Assembly (NCBI GenBank): GCA_018665005.1
Contig: JABJEE010000264.1
Span: 1 to 17,094 of the forward strand
DNA: 17,094 nucleotides
DNA from: Flavobacteriales bacterium
GTDB taxonomy: Bacteria; Bacteroidota; Bacteroidia; Flavobacteriales_D; Crocinitomicaceae
Direction: 5' to 3'
The position numbers and the translations under genes are program-made. Positions 6,920 to 14,418 of the stretch are shown here, one piece after another (the stretch's first letter is position 1; each line of letters begins with the position of its first letter). Below the pieces are notes generated by a model. It had not been told where the DNA came from. It searched no databases and saw only the letters and a list, made by a program, of their open reading frames with translations.

Positions 6920-8020
6920 TTAATGATGCGCCTCTTCAACTGCGGCACCTATAAATAAAGCTGATAATAGCGCAAATAAATACGCTTGAAGAGCAGCTAC
7001 CAATAATTCCAATACAGATATAAATAATGCCATAGGAACTGAAAGTGCTCCCCAAGCTTCGTGCTTATTTATAAAGATGAGTGAAATCAAAGCTAAAATA
7101 ACAATATGACCTGCAGTAATATTCGCAAACAAACGAATCATTAATGCAAAAGGCTTTGTAAATATTCCAACAATTTCAATTGGAATCATAATAGGCAATA
7201 AGGCTTTAGGAACTCCTGGAGGGGCAAATATGTGGCTCCAGTAGTTTTTATTTCCATTCACCAAGGTAAGAATCAAGGTAAGTGTCGCAAGAAATAAAGT
7301 AATGGTAATGTTTCCCGTTAAATTCGCACTTCCAGGGAAAATCGGAATCAATCCCAAAAGGTTATTGATCCAAATAAAAAAGAAGATGGTTAATAAATAG
7401 GGAACAAATCTTTTGTAATTCTTTTCGTTGATATGTGACTTTGCAATCTCATCCTGAACAAAAACTATCAAGGGCTCCATAAATTTGGCAAGTCCTTTAG
7501 GAGCAACTGCTCCGTTTCTTTTGTAATATCGTGCACAAGAGAACATCATCATAAAAATGATAAACGATCCTATAAAAAGTGACGTCACATTCTTGGTAAT
7601 TGAAAAATCTATGGGTTTTACATTTCCATGAACGTGTCCGTTTTCAAAGTGAAGTTTACCTTTACTGTCTAGCTCATATATTTTCTCATGAAACATGGCT
7701 AAGCCTTCTGCTGGTCCCTCTCCTTTAAAATAATGATTTTCACCATCGTGAATAATATCGCCATGATAAAAATGAGATGACGAAAACGTCTTTATACCAT
7801 CCTTGGTTTTTAGAATTACTGGTAAATAAATTGTAGTCCCTCCGTGCTCAGGACCCCATAAATGCCATTCATGTGCATCCTTTACGTGGTGCATAATCAT
7901 TTCACTCACGTTAAATTCTTCTTCTGCCTCATGAGCAACATCTGCCTCACTTGCAATTGCTTGGAATGAAAACAAAGCGATAAGAAACGCTAACCCAAAA
8001 TATTTTACCACTCTCTCCAC
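6920..8020 (-). CDS. atpB: F1F0 ATP synthase a subunit with exported N-terminal extension
   Basis: A 366-residue a subunit, which forms the two half-channels that carry protons to and from the c-ring. Residues 1-23 look like a cleavable signal peptide (AIA then SEAD). Residues 24 to about 140 are a His- and Glu-rich soluble region, and membrane helices follow from about residue 145. The essential arginine is R296 in MIRLFANITAGH, the family signature. E. coli AtpB, at about 270 residues, has no such extension, but Bacteroidota homologues do. The start is GTG at 8020. A second in-frame GTG three codons later (8011) has AAGG seven to eight nt before it, so either could be used; an in-frame TAG 18 nt upstream rules out longer starts. 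First gene of the atp operon, with a good promoter just upstream. No atpI or atpZ precedes it. Confidence 0.95.
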   Translation of the reverse strand: MERVVKYFGLAFLIALFSFQAIASEADVAHEAEEEFNVSEMIMHHVKDAHEWHLWGPEHGGTTIYLPVILKTKDGIKTFSSSHFYHGDIIHDGENHYFKGEGPAEGLAMFHEKIYELDSKGKLHFENGHVHGNVKPIDFSITKNVTSLFIGSFIIFMMMFSCARYYKRNGAVAPKGLAKFMEPLIVFVQDEIAKSHINEKNYKRFVPYLLTIFFFIWINNLLGLIPIFPGSANLTGNITITLFLATLTLILTLVNGNKNYWSHIFAPPGVPKALLPIMIPIEIVGIFTKPFALMIRLFANITAGHIVILALISLIFINKHEAWGALSVPMALFISVLELLVAALQAYLFALLSALFIGAAVEEAHH

Positions 8021-8048
8021 CTTTGAAATGATTTTCTAAAATTTGGGG

Positions 8049-8078
8049 CAAAGATAACTAAACTTTTACAAGTAACAA
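8049..8078 (-). promoter_or_regulatory. Bacteroidota-type promoter of the atp operon
   Basis: Read on the minus strand, the box TATCTTTG (8056-8049) is a perfect match to the Bacteroidota -7 element TAnnTTTG. A TTG at 8078-8076 lies 19 nt upstream, inside the known 17-23 nt range. Transcription would begin about 25 nt before the atpB GTG and cover atpB-E-F-H-A-G, probably with the response regulator. It sits in the 85-nt gap after hemJ, so the atp genes need not depend on hemJ transcription. Confidence 0.65.
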
Positions 8079-8105
8079 GACATTTTTTTTAACAAAAAAG
8101 AAGGC

Positions 8106-8639
8106 TTAAGACCTAAGTCTGTTGATAATTTTAACCGCTAGCATCAATAATATACCGAAGGAAAAAAAGCCGATGATTCCATAGATCCAATTTAAACTAC
8201 TTTTCATCACTACAACAAAAACGATTGACACTAAAAAAAACGTGGCCAATTCGTTCCAAAGCCTTAATTGTGTGCTCGTGAATTTAAAAGAACCACTCAT
8301 CATCTGAAACATGATCTTTTGAGTGAGGAAATGGTAGATGAGTAACAAAAAAACAAAGGCCAATTTAATGTGCATCCAACCTTGACTTAAATAATAATCA
8401 GAATCCTCGATAATCATCCAAGTTCCAAAAACTACCGTGAGAATCATCGCAGGTGTTGTAATCACCCACCACAATTTCTTTTCCATGATTTGAAACTGAT
8501 TAGAAAGTATCTGCTTCTCTCTTTCTTCCTTTAATTGTGCTTCAGTGTGATAAATGAATAGTCGGACCATATAGAAAAGTCCGGCAAACCAGCTCACAAC
8601 AAAAATAATATGTAAAGATTTTAAGACATCAAAGGTCAT
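8106..8639 (-). CDS. hemJ: HemJ-like protoporphyrinogen IX oxidase (CopD-like membrane protein)
   Basis: A 177-residue membrane protein with about four hydrophobic helices and the HemJ pattern: an early histidine in SLHIIFVVSWFAGLFYMVRL (H10) followed by R26 and H31, and a later H-x-K pair in WMHIKLAF (H90, K92). HemJ proteins are haem-binding membrane enzymes that oxidise protoporphyrinogen IX to protoporphyrin IX, the next-to-last step of protohaem synthesis in many bacteria lacking HemG or HemY. The frame opens at 8654, but the ATG at 8639 gives MTFDVLKSLH, which places the first helix close to the N-terminus as in the family, so it is chosen. The gene lies 85 nt upstream of atpB and is divergent from the secreted-protein gene at 8732. 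The alternative reading is a generic CopD-family protein. Confidence 0.8.
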   Translation of the reverse strand: MTFDVLKSLHIIFVVSWFAGLFYMVRLFIYHTEAQLKEEREKQILSNQFQIMEKKLWWVITTPAMILTVVFGTWMIIEDSDYYLSQGWMHIKLAFVFLLLIYHFLTQKIMFQMMSGSFKFTSTQLRLWNELATFFLVSIVFVVVMKSSLNWIYGIIGFFSFGILLMLAVKIINRLRS

Positions 8640-8731
8640 GATACAAAAATACATTTAAATGTCTATTTTATGCTATCTTGGTCTTTCATTTGTATTTAAA
8701 AATAGCAAATAGGTAGAAACGCGAACAATAC

Positions 8732-9535
8732 ATGAAGATCCTGATTTTATCTTTTCTTTTACTTCCCTTTATTGGTTCTGGTCAATACAAATTATTGTCC
8801 ACAGAAGGTACGTATCAAGGAAAAAACATTTATGTTAATAACCCACAGCAAAATGATGGTTTTGGTTATTGTGTAATAAAAGTCACTGTAAATGGTGATG
8901 TTCTTCCTGCGTCAATTCAATCTTCAAATTTTGAAATTGATTTTAATCTTTTTGATCTAAAGAATGGGGATGATGTTTTTGTGGTTATTGAGCATTTTGA
9001 CGGATGTACCCCTCGCTTCTTAAATCCTGAATCATTATTGCCTAAAAGCAGCTTTGAAATCGTTGATTTATTTATAGACGATAGCGAAAACCTAAAATGG
9101 ACAACAAAAAATGAAGATGGTGTCCTTGACTTTCAAGTTGAAAAATTCAAATGGGGCAATTGGATCAGTGTGGGTCAGGTTCGAGGTAAAGGCGGTAATA
9201 AAATAAATTCATACAGTTACCAGCTGCCCTTACATTCTGGCATAAATAAGATTCGAATATCACAAATTGACAACACAGGAAATAATCGATCTTCAGAATC
9301 TCTAGAATACACCTCTAAAATGGATGATCTTACTGTCGGGCCTTCTAGTGTCAGGGACTATCTTTATTTCTATTCGAATAACAAAAAATCAAAAACTCGA
9401 TTCGAGGTTTGGGATGCTTTTGGCAATTTACTAAAAGTAGGTTATTCCAATCAGGTTGATTGTAAAAACATAGTAAATGGTATTTATTACATCAACTATG
9501 ACAATAAAACTGAAAAGTTTATAAAAGTAAACTAG
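8732..9535 (+). CDS. Secreted protein with type IX secretion-like C-terminal tail
   Basis: A 267-residue exported protein of unknown function. Residues 1-17 are a signal peptide (LLLPFIGSG then QYK). Residues about 25-110 form a beta-rich domain with two cysteines (C47, C92) and the stretches GKNIYVNNP and FGYCVIKVTVNG; it resembles N-terminal regions I associate with unnamed secreted Bacteroidota proteins. A middle beta-sandwich-like region (about 112-195) follows. The last 65 residues, ending FEVWDAFGNLLKVG, then VNGIYYINYDNKTEKFIKVN, follow the pattern of the type IX secretion sorting domain, although the usual PNP motif is not clear (VGPSSVRDYLYFY instead). It is therefore probably carried across the outer membrane by T9SS or is a relative of such cargo. 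Its TAG stop directly abuts the ATG of the epimerase gene. Confidence 0.75.
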   Translation: MKILILSFLLLPFIGSGQYKLLSTEGTYQGKNIYVNNPQQNDGFGYCVIKVTVNGDVLPASIQSSNFEIDFNLFDLKNGDDVFVVIEHFDGCTPRFLNPESLLPKSSFEIVDLFIDDSENLKWTTKNEDGVLDFQVEKFKWGNWISVGQVRGKGGNKINSYSYQLPLHSGINKIRISQIDNTGNNRSSESLEYTSKMDDLTVGPSSVRDYLYFYSNNKKSKTRFEVWDAFGNLLKVGYSNQVDCKNIVNGIYYINYDNKTEKFIKVN

Positions 9536-9937
9536 ATGATTAAAAAAATTGAACACCTTGGGATCGCCGTTGAATCAATTAAGGAATCTCTTCCTGTATT
9601 TGAATCTTTATTAGACAGCAAATCTTATAAAACTGAAATTGTTGAGTCTGAATTTGTAAAAACCGCATTTATTCATATTGGCGAATCTAAAATTGAACTG
9701 GTAGAAGCTACTCATCAAAACTCCGCTATTGCTAAATTCCTCAATAAGCATCGTTCCGGGTTTCATCATTTGGCTTTTGATGTTGACAATATTGAAGAAG
9801 AAATTACTCGTTTAGAATCAGAAGGATTTAAATTCATTCATTCGTCTCCAAAACAAGGTGCAGATAACAAGAGAATTGCTTTTTTGCACCCAAAATCAAC
9901 AAACGGAATACTCATTGAGCTTTGTCAGGAAATTTAA
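9536..9937 (+). CDS. mce: Methylmalonyl-CoA epimerase
   Basis: A 133-residue VOC-fold (glyoxalase/bleomycin-resistance superfamily) protein matching methylmalonyl-CoA epimerase in length and motifs. The N-terminal strand IEHLGIAVES carries H7, IELVE (53-57) lies mid-protein, GFHHLAFDVDN (75-85) supplies H77/H78, and ILIELCQ carries E128 near the C-terminus; these are the usual metal-ligand positions. The enzyme interconverts the S and R forms of methylmalonyl-CoA, linking succinyl-CoA and propionyl-CoA metabolism and the breakdown of branched or odd-chain compounds. No mutase or carboxylase gene is in the window. Its start follows the previous stop with no gap, so it is probably co-transcribed with the secreted-protein gene. 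Its 3' end overlaps the convergent cyclase gene by 4 bp. Confidence 0.9.
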   Translation: MIKKIEHLGIAVESIKESLPVFESLLDSKSYKTEIVESEFVKTAFIHIGESKIELVEATHQNSAIAKFLNKHRSGFHHLAFDVDNIEEEITRLESEGFKFIHSSPKQGADNKRIAFLHPKSTNGILIELCQEI

Positions 9938-12900
9938 TCCTTGTATTTGTTTTTTTCGAGGCGGGAAATAACTCCTTTTAAATTTTCCATTTTCTTCTTT
10001 CTCCTGGCGTTAATAGATGTTTTCGTGAAATATTGATGACTTTTTAGAAACTTGATTTGGATTTCATCCCACTTCCGATCACTATCAATTTTTTTCATTC
10101 CTCGAAGCTCTCTTCTGAGTCGATCTGATATTTCGCTAAAATCATCCCTGCCCAAATAATCTAAGTCAGCATCACAGATGATTTCCTGTAACTTATTTAT
10201 CGGCCTGTGAGGAATTTCAGTTACATGAATAAGCTCAACTATGGTCTTAATATGCTGGTCAGTATATCCGTATTTTGGTAGCCATTCCGCTGCCATCTGA
10301 GCACCAATACTTTCATTGTTCTCATATTGCTCAACAAATCCAGCATCATGAAGTATAGCAGCAGTTTTTAGTAAAAACAAACCTTCATCTGTTACCCCTT
10401 CTAACAAGGCAATTCTTTCTACAGCCTGCACAACATCAATGGAATGATTGACAGAATGATACAACAACTTATTGGATAGTCCCTTTTTAAGGTGGTCAAG
10501 TACAAAGTGTTCCGTTTTATAGTATTTAATTGAACTAAAATGATGAAGCTGTACAATTTCACTAAATTTTTTGTTGGGAACGATTCCTTTCCCTCTTACA
10601 GACAACTCATTTTTTATATGCTTCACGCTGTACATGTCAACATCAACATTGCCTTTCGTCGTAACCTTACCCAAAAAGTCACACTCAAAATAAGGTTCTA
10701 TGTAGTTAAATGTGCTGCCAGTAACTGTAACTTGACCAGGCTCTCCCAGTTTTTCCATTTGTTGTGCCTCATTAACTGTAGAACCCCAAACATCATATGC
10801 CATTTTTAAATCTCCAATAATACCTGCAGTAACTGGCCCTGTATTTATTCCAAGTCGGATTTCCCAATAATCCTTATGGTTTGCAATCGCATCAAATTTG
10901 AGTTTTGACATGTAGTCTTGAATCTGAAGAGCAGCGATACAAGCGTTCATAGGATTGGTAGAGTTTTCTATTGGGATTCCCCCCGCACACATGTAGGCAT
11001 CCCCAATGGTTTTAATTTTTTCTAAATCATTGTTTTGTATAACCTCATCAAATTTTCTAAAAAGAACATCTAATCGATGAACAAGTCTGCCTGGTTTGAT
11101 TTTCTGTGATATTTTGGTAAAACCCACAACATCTGTAAACATAACAGATACAACCTTAAAGGAGTTAACTTCGACCGTTCCATTGACTTTTAATTCTCGA
11201 ACCACTTCTTCTGGAAGTGCATTTGAAAGCCACCTTTCTGCATTATCTTTCTCTACCTGAAGAAGCTTTTGTTGTTTGATAACCTTGTCTTTTTCATCTT
11301 CAATCAATCGACTCTGTTCTTCAATTTGCTTGCTCTGTTCACGTATTTCCTTTGTCCTTTCAGTTACCTTGACTTCGAGCTTAACTTGCTCTCTTCTTTC
11401 TGATTCAATTCTTCTTCTAAAAATCACAAAGGCAATAATGGTTATGAGTAAGGCTGCGATTGTCCAAAACCACCAAGTCAACCAATAAGGGGGCTCTATT
11501 GAAACATGAAGTGTTGTGGGGTTTGAACTCCAAGGGCCATCTCCTATACGCGCATAAATTTTGATTGTGTAATCTCCCGGGGAAAGAGAGTTAAAGGTCA
11601 GTTCGTTTTGTTCTCCAAGAAGTTGTTCTCCGGCTCCCGAACCTACCAACTCATATTTATAATTTGTTAATCTTGGGTGTAGTAAATCACTTGTTTGAAA
11701 ACGAATGGTAAAGCTTCTTTGATCATAAGAAAGAACCAAGTTTTTGGTTTGTGAAATCACTTGGTTAAGAGGAGAGCCTTGATCTCCCGGTTTGAGCCAA
11801 CCATCATTCAGCTTGAATTTTGTGATAATCACTTCTATATTCGAATCCTTATTACTAAGATCTTCTGGTTTGAAAAAATTGTACCCGTAGATTGATCCAA
11901 AATATAAATAACCCGTCTTTGAGTTCAAATAAGCATTTGTATTGAACTCATTACTCACAAGACCATTCACCTCTTTATAAGAGCTTATTTCATTGGTTTT
12001 TATATCGTAGGAGGCAATTCCTCTATTGGTGCTCATCCATAATTTATTGTCCTTCTTTATTAAACCATACAATACATTATTTGGGAGTCCTTTCTTTTTA
12101 TTAATAATATCAATGGTTCTACTATTGAGATTTAAATAGAGAATACCAGAGCCAAATGTTCCCAAATATAAATTGCCCTTTTCATCGTCACAGATGGTAG
12201 TGATTTGATTTTTTGAAGCCTTTAAAATTTGACCATTCATACTATGCGGAGAAATCGAATACTTACCATTTTTCTTGGAAAGAATATTCAACCCTTCAGT
12301 GGTTGCAAACCAAAAATTACCCTTTCTATCTTTATAGGCCACCCTACAAAACCCATTGGTAATCGTTCCTTTTGGATTGGCTCTTTTATGTGAAAAAACT
12401 TGTCTTTTTTGGGTCTTCAAATCATAATGAATCACTCCCCCTTTAGTGGATAAAAAATAAGCGTTTTTCTCGTCTTTTTTTATACGATAAACCCTATTAA
12501 ACTCTGCCAACATCTTTTTCTCCACATAGTTGACTCTTTCGTATCTGTATACCGAATCTGATGAAATTATAAGCTTGAAAAGGCCATCCTCAAAACCTAC
12601 TAATAGGGTGTCTTCACTTATACAATAGCTGGACATCACCGTAAATTGTTGCTTTGAACTACCCGAACTACCCGTTTTCCATCGATTCAAATGACTAAAA
12701 ATTCCTGAATTTTTATCCAATCGCGAAATACCAAGATCCGTTCCTACATATAAATAACGCGCAGATTCGTCCTCACAAAAGCTCCAAACATTTTGAGAAG
12801 GAAGTGATTTCTTCAAGTTAGATCCAGGACCCACCCCCATAAATCCGGTATAATCGGGATCAAAACTCGACACCCCTCTATCGTTACCGATCCAAACATG

Positions 12901-13821
12901 TCCATTTAAGTCCTCATATAAAACCGATAACTTATCATACATCAAGGCACTCTTTTGAAACAAATCTTGAGTACTATTGAATAGCTCGCCCTCTTCATTT
13001 AAGGTATATAAACCGCTTGCTGCAGTAGCAAAAAACCACTTGTTATCAGAATAAATTAAGTCTTTTATGGACAACTCTTTAAGAACTTCGTTGAATTGAA
13101 AATCTCTTTGAATGTTCTTATTGCTTTGATTGTATTGATATATACCGTGAGTTGTTCCTAATAAAATTTTACCATTTTCCGTTTGTCTGATTCTCAGAAT
13201 TGAGAAATCGTCATAACCTAAATTGGATGTCGGAATCTGAATAGATTCCAATGTTTTGGGATTGTACTGGTACAACTTTTCATCCTCCGTGTATACCAAA
13301 AGTGATCCTTCTTTCAAGCAAGAAATTAAACTGATTTTTTTTGCGCCGTCAGGCCAGTCTATAATGGTGAATTTATTATTTGATGGATTAAACTTTACAA
13401 TACCATAACCAAGTGTAGCAATAAAAAATTCTTTTGATTTTGCTATAGAAATATCCTGAATGTCAAAAATCTTCTTTTTGTCTATGGTGAAGGTTTGAAA
13501 TTTTTCAGTTGTTGGATTGTATAAAGTCAAACCATTTCTTGAACCAAACCATATTTTCTGATCATCGGTTTTTACTGAAGATTGAATGTAAGGGCTTTCT
13601 ATGCCCTCAGTTTCATCAGGGTTGAAAATCTCAAAAGACTTGCCATCAAAACGATTGAGGCCATCCTGAGTTCCAATCCACAGACCTCCAACATCATCCT
13701 GAATTATTGTATTTACACTACTCTGTGAAAGACCGTCGTTTATGTTGTAATTGTTAAAACGAAAATCCTGGGACCTTACTGAAAAGGACAAAAGGCAAAA
13801 AAGAAAAATAAATTTATTCAC
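9934..13821 (-). CDS. Transmembrane sensor: Reg_prop propellers, Y_Y_Y, class III adenylate cyclase, HD domain
   Basis: A 1295-residue membrane sensor. A signal peptide (about 1-18) is followed by two-component-regulator propeller repeats of the type DDVGGLWIGTQDGLNRFD (43-59, 298-322, 488-512, 539-563, 583-606 and others, about 30-655). A Y_Y_Y domain (about 695-775), one membrane helix (about 782-801) and a charged coiled coil (about 805-862) lead to a class III nucleotide cyclase (about 885-1067) and an HD domain (about 1115-1225). The cyclase keeps metal aspartates D897 and D941, the adenine-type pair K937 and D1010, and N1017, but Q1021 replaces the usual transition-state arginine. The HD domain keeps H1122, H1158-D1159, H1199 and D1217/D1219. 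Likely role: a periplasmic signal controls cAMP synthesis, with HD-type hydrolysis on the same chain; this is inference, as is the substrate. The start is GTG, 8 nt after the ferritin stop, so co-transcription is likely. Confidence 0.88.
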   Translation of the reverse strand: MNKFIFLFCLLSFSVRSQDFRFNNYNINDGLSQSSVNTIIQDDVGGLWIGTQDGLNRFDGKSFEIFNPDETEGIESPYIQSSVKTDDQKIWFGSRNGLTLYNPTTEKFQTFTIDKKKIFDIQDISIAKSKEFFIATLGYGIVKFNPSNNKFTIIDWPDGAKKISLISCLKEGSLLVYTEDEKLYQYNPKTLESIQIPTSNLGYDDFSILRIRQTENGKILLGTTHGIYQYNQSNKNIQRDFQFNEVLKELSIKDLIYSDNKWFFATAASGLYTLNEEGELFNSTQDLFQKSALMYDKLSVLYEDLNGHVWIGNDRGVSSFDPDYTGFMGVGPGSNLKKSLPSQNVWSFCEDESARYLYVGTDLGISRLDKNSGIFSHLNRWKTGSSGSSKQQFTVMSSYCISEDTLLVGFEDGLFKLIISSDSVYRYERVNYVEKKMLAEFNRVYRIKKDEKNAYFLSTKGGVIHYDLKTQKRQVFSHKRANPKGTITNGFCRVAYKDRKGNFWFATTEGLNILSKKNGKYSISPHSMNGQILKASKNQITTICDDEKGNLYLGTFGSGILYLNLNSRTIDIINKKKGLPNNVLYGLIKKDNKLWMSTNRGIASYDIKTNEISSYKEVNGLVSNEFNTNAYLNSKTGYLYFGSIYGYNFFKPEDLSNKDSNIEVIITKFKLNDGWLKPGDQGSPLNQVISQTKNLVLSYDQRSFTIRFQTSDLLHPRLTNYKYELVGSGAGEQLLGEQNELTFNSLSPGDYTIKIYARIGDGPWSSNPTTLHVSIEPPYWLTWWFWTIAALLITIIAFVIFRRRIESERREQVKLEVKVTERTKEIREQSKQIEEQSRLIEDEKDKVIKQQKLLQVEKDNAERWLSNALPEEVVRELKVNGTVEVNSFKVVSVMFTDVVGFTKISQKIKPGRLVHRLDVLFRKFDEVIQNNDLEKIKTIGDAYMCAGGIPIENSTNPMNACIAALQIQDYMSKLKFDAIANHKDYWEIRLGINTGPVTAGIIGDLKMAYDVWGSTVNEAQQMEKLGEPGQVTVTGSTFNYIEPYFECDFLGKVTTKGNVDVDMYSVKHIKNELSVRGKGIVPNKKFSEIVQLHHFSSIKYYKTEHFVLDHLKKGLSNKLLYHSVNHSIDVVQAVERIALLEGVTDEGLFLLKTAAILHDAGFVEQYENNESIGAQMAAEWLPKYGYTDQHIKTIVELIHVTEIPHRPINKLQEIICDADLDYLGRDDFSEISDRLRRELRGMKKIDSDRKWDEIQIKFLKSHQYFTKTSINARRKKKMENLKGVISRLEKNKYKD

Positions 13822-13829
13822 AAAATAGT

Positions 13830-14357
13830 CTATTGAGCTTCTGGTCCACCCTCAGTATTTGCTTGTATCAATGAGTTTTCAAGATCTCGATCGAACATAT
13901 ACATTCCTCCTGCATCTGTTCCAATTAAATTCAATTTATCCAAAATAGTTCTGGCTAGGGCTTCTTCTTCAAGTTGCTCGGAAACATACCATTGAACAAA
14001 GTTGTGTGTGGTGTAATCTTTCTCTTGAAGACAAATATCAACAAGATTGTTTATGCTTTCAGTTACACCTATCTCATGCTCTAACAAGGATTCAAAAACA
14101 TTCTTGAGATTCTTAAAATCCTTTGGGGGTGCCTCTAACTGAGGAACAAGAGCTCTTCCACCTCTCTCGTTAACAAACTTGACCAACTTCAGCATGTGAA
14201 ACCTTTCTTCATCTGAATGGGTGTACATAAAACTTGCTGTTCCGTTTAAACCATTGGTTTCGGCCCATGAAGCCATGGAAAGATAATATTGGGAAGACGA
14301 TGCTTCTTTTTTAATCTGATCGTTAAGTGCGGATTCTATTCTCTTGTTCATGTTCAA
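13830..14357 (-). CDS. ftnA: Ferritin (non-haem, FtnA type)
   Basis: A 175-residue ferritin subunit; 24 such subunits form a hollow shell that oxidises Fe(II) and stores it as a ferric mineral. All ferroxidase positions of E. coli FtnA are present with a shift of one residue: E18, Y25, E51, H54 (in DEERFHM), E95, Q128 and E131. No haem-ligand methionine pattern of bacterioferritin was recognised. Translation begins at ATG 14357 or at the ATG two codons later (MNMNKR versus MNKR). A Bacteroidota-type promoter lies just upstream. The sensor-cyclase GTG follows the stop by 8 nt on the same strand, so the pair may form one transcription unit. No Fur-like operator could be identified by eye. Confidence 0.95.
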   Translation of the reverse strand: MNMNKRIESALNDQIKKEASSSQYYLSMASWAETNGLNGTASFMYTHSDEERFHMLKLVKFVNERGGRALVPQLEAPPKDFKNLKNVFESLLEHEIGVTESINNLVDICLQEKDYTTHNFVQWYVSEQLEEEALARTILDKLNLIGTDAGGMYMFDRDLENSLIQANTEGGPEAQ

Positions 14358-14368
14358 GTGTGTTTATA

Positions 14369-14400
14369 CAAAAATAAGATTTATCATGTTATTGAAACAA
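14369..14400 (-). promoter_or_regulatory. Probable promoter of the ferritin(-cyclase) unit
   Basis: On the minus strand TATTTTTG (14376-14369) fits TAnnTTTG, and TTG at 14400-14398 lies 21 nt upstream, within the accepted 17-23 nt range. The box ends 11 nt before the ferritin ATG, giving a very short 5' leader. AT-rich DNA makes chance matches more likely than for the atp promoter. Confidence 0.45.
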
Positions 14401-14418
14401 TAAAACCGAGACAAGGTT

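Noticed and set aside
8021..8105. Rho-independent terminator after hemJ
   Set aside because: T-rich runs and a small CTTAAG palindrome are present, but no stable GC hairpin precedes a U-tract.
8644..8651. TATTTTTG on the minus strand as a hemJ promoter
   Set aside because: It fits TAnnTTTG but has no TTG 17-23 nt upstream and would start transcription at the ATG itself; likely chance in AT-rich DNA.
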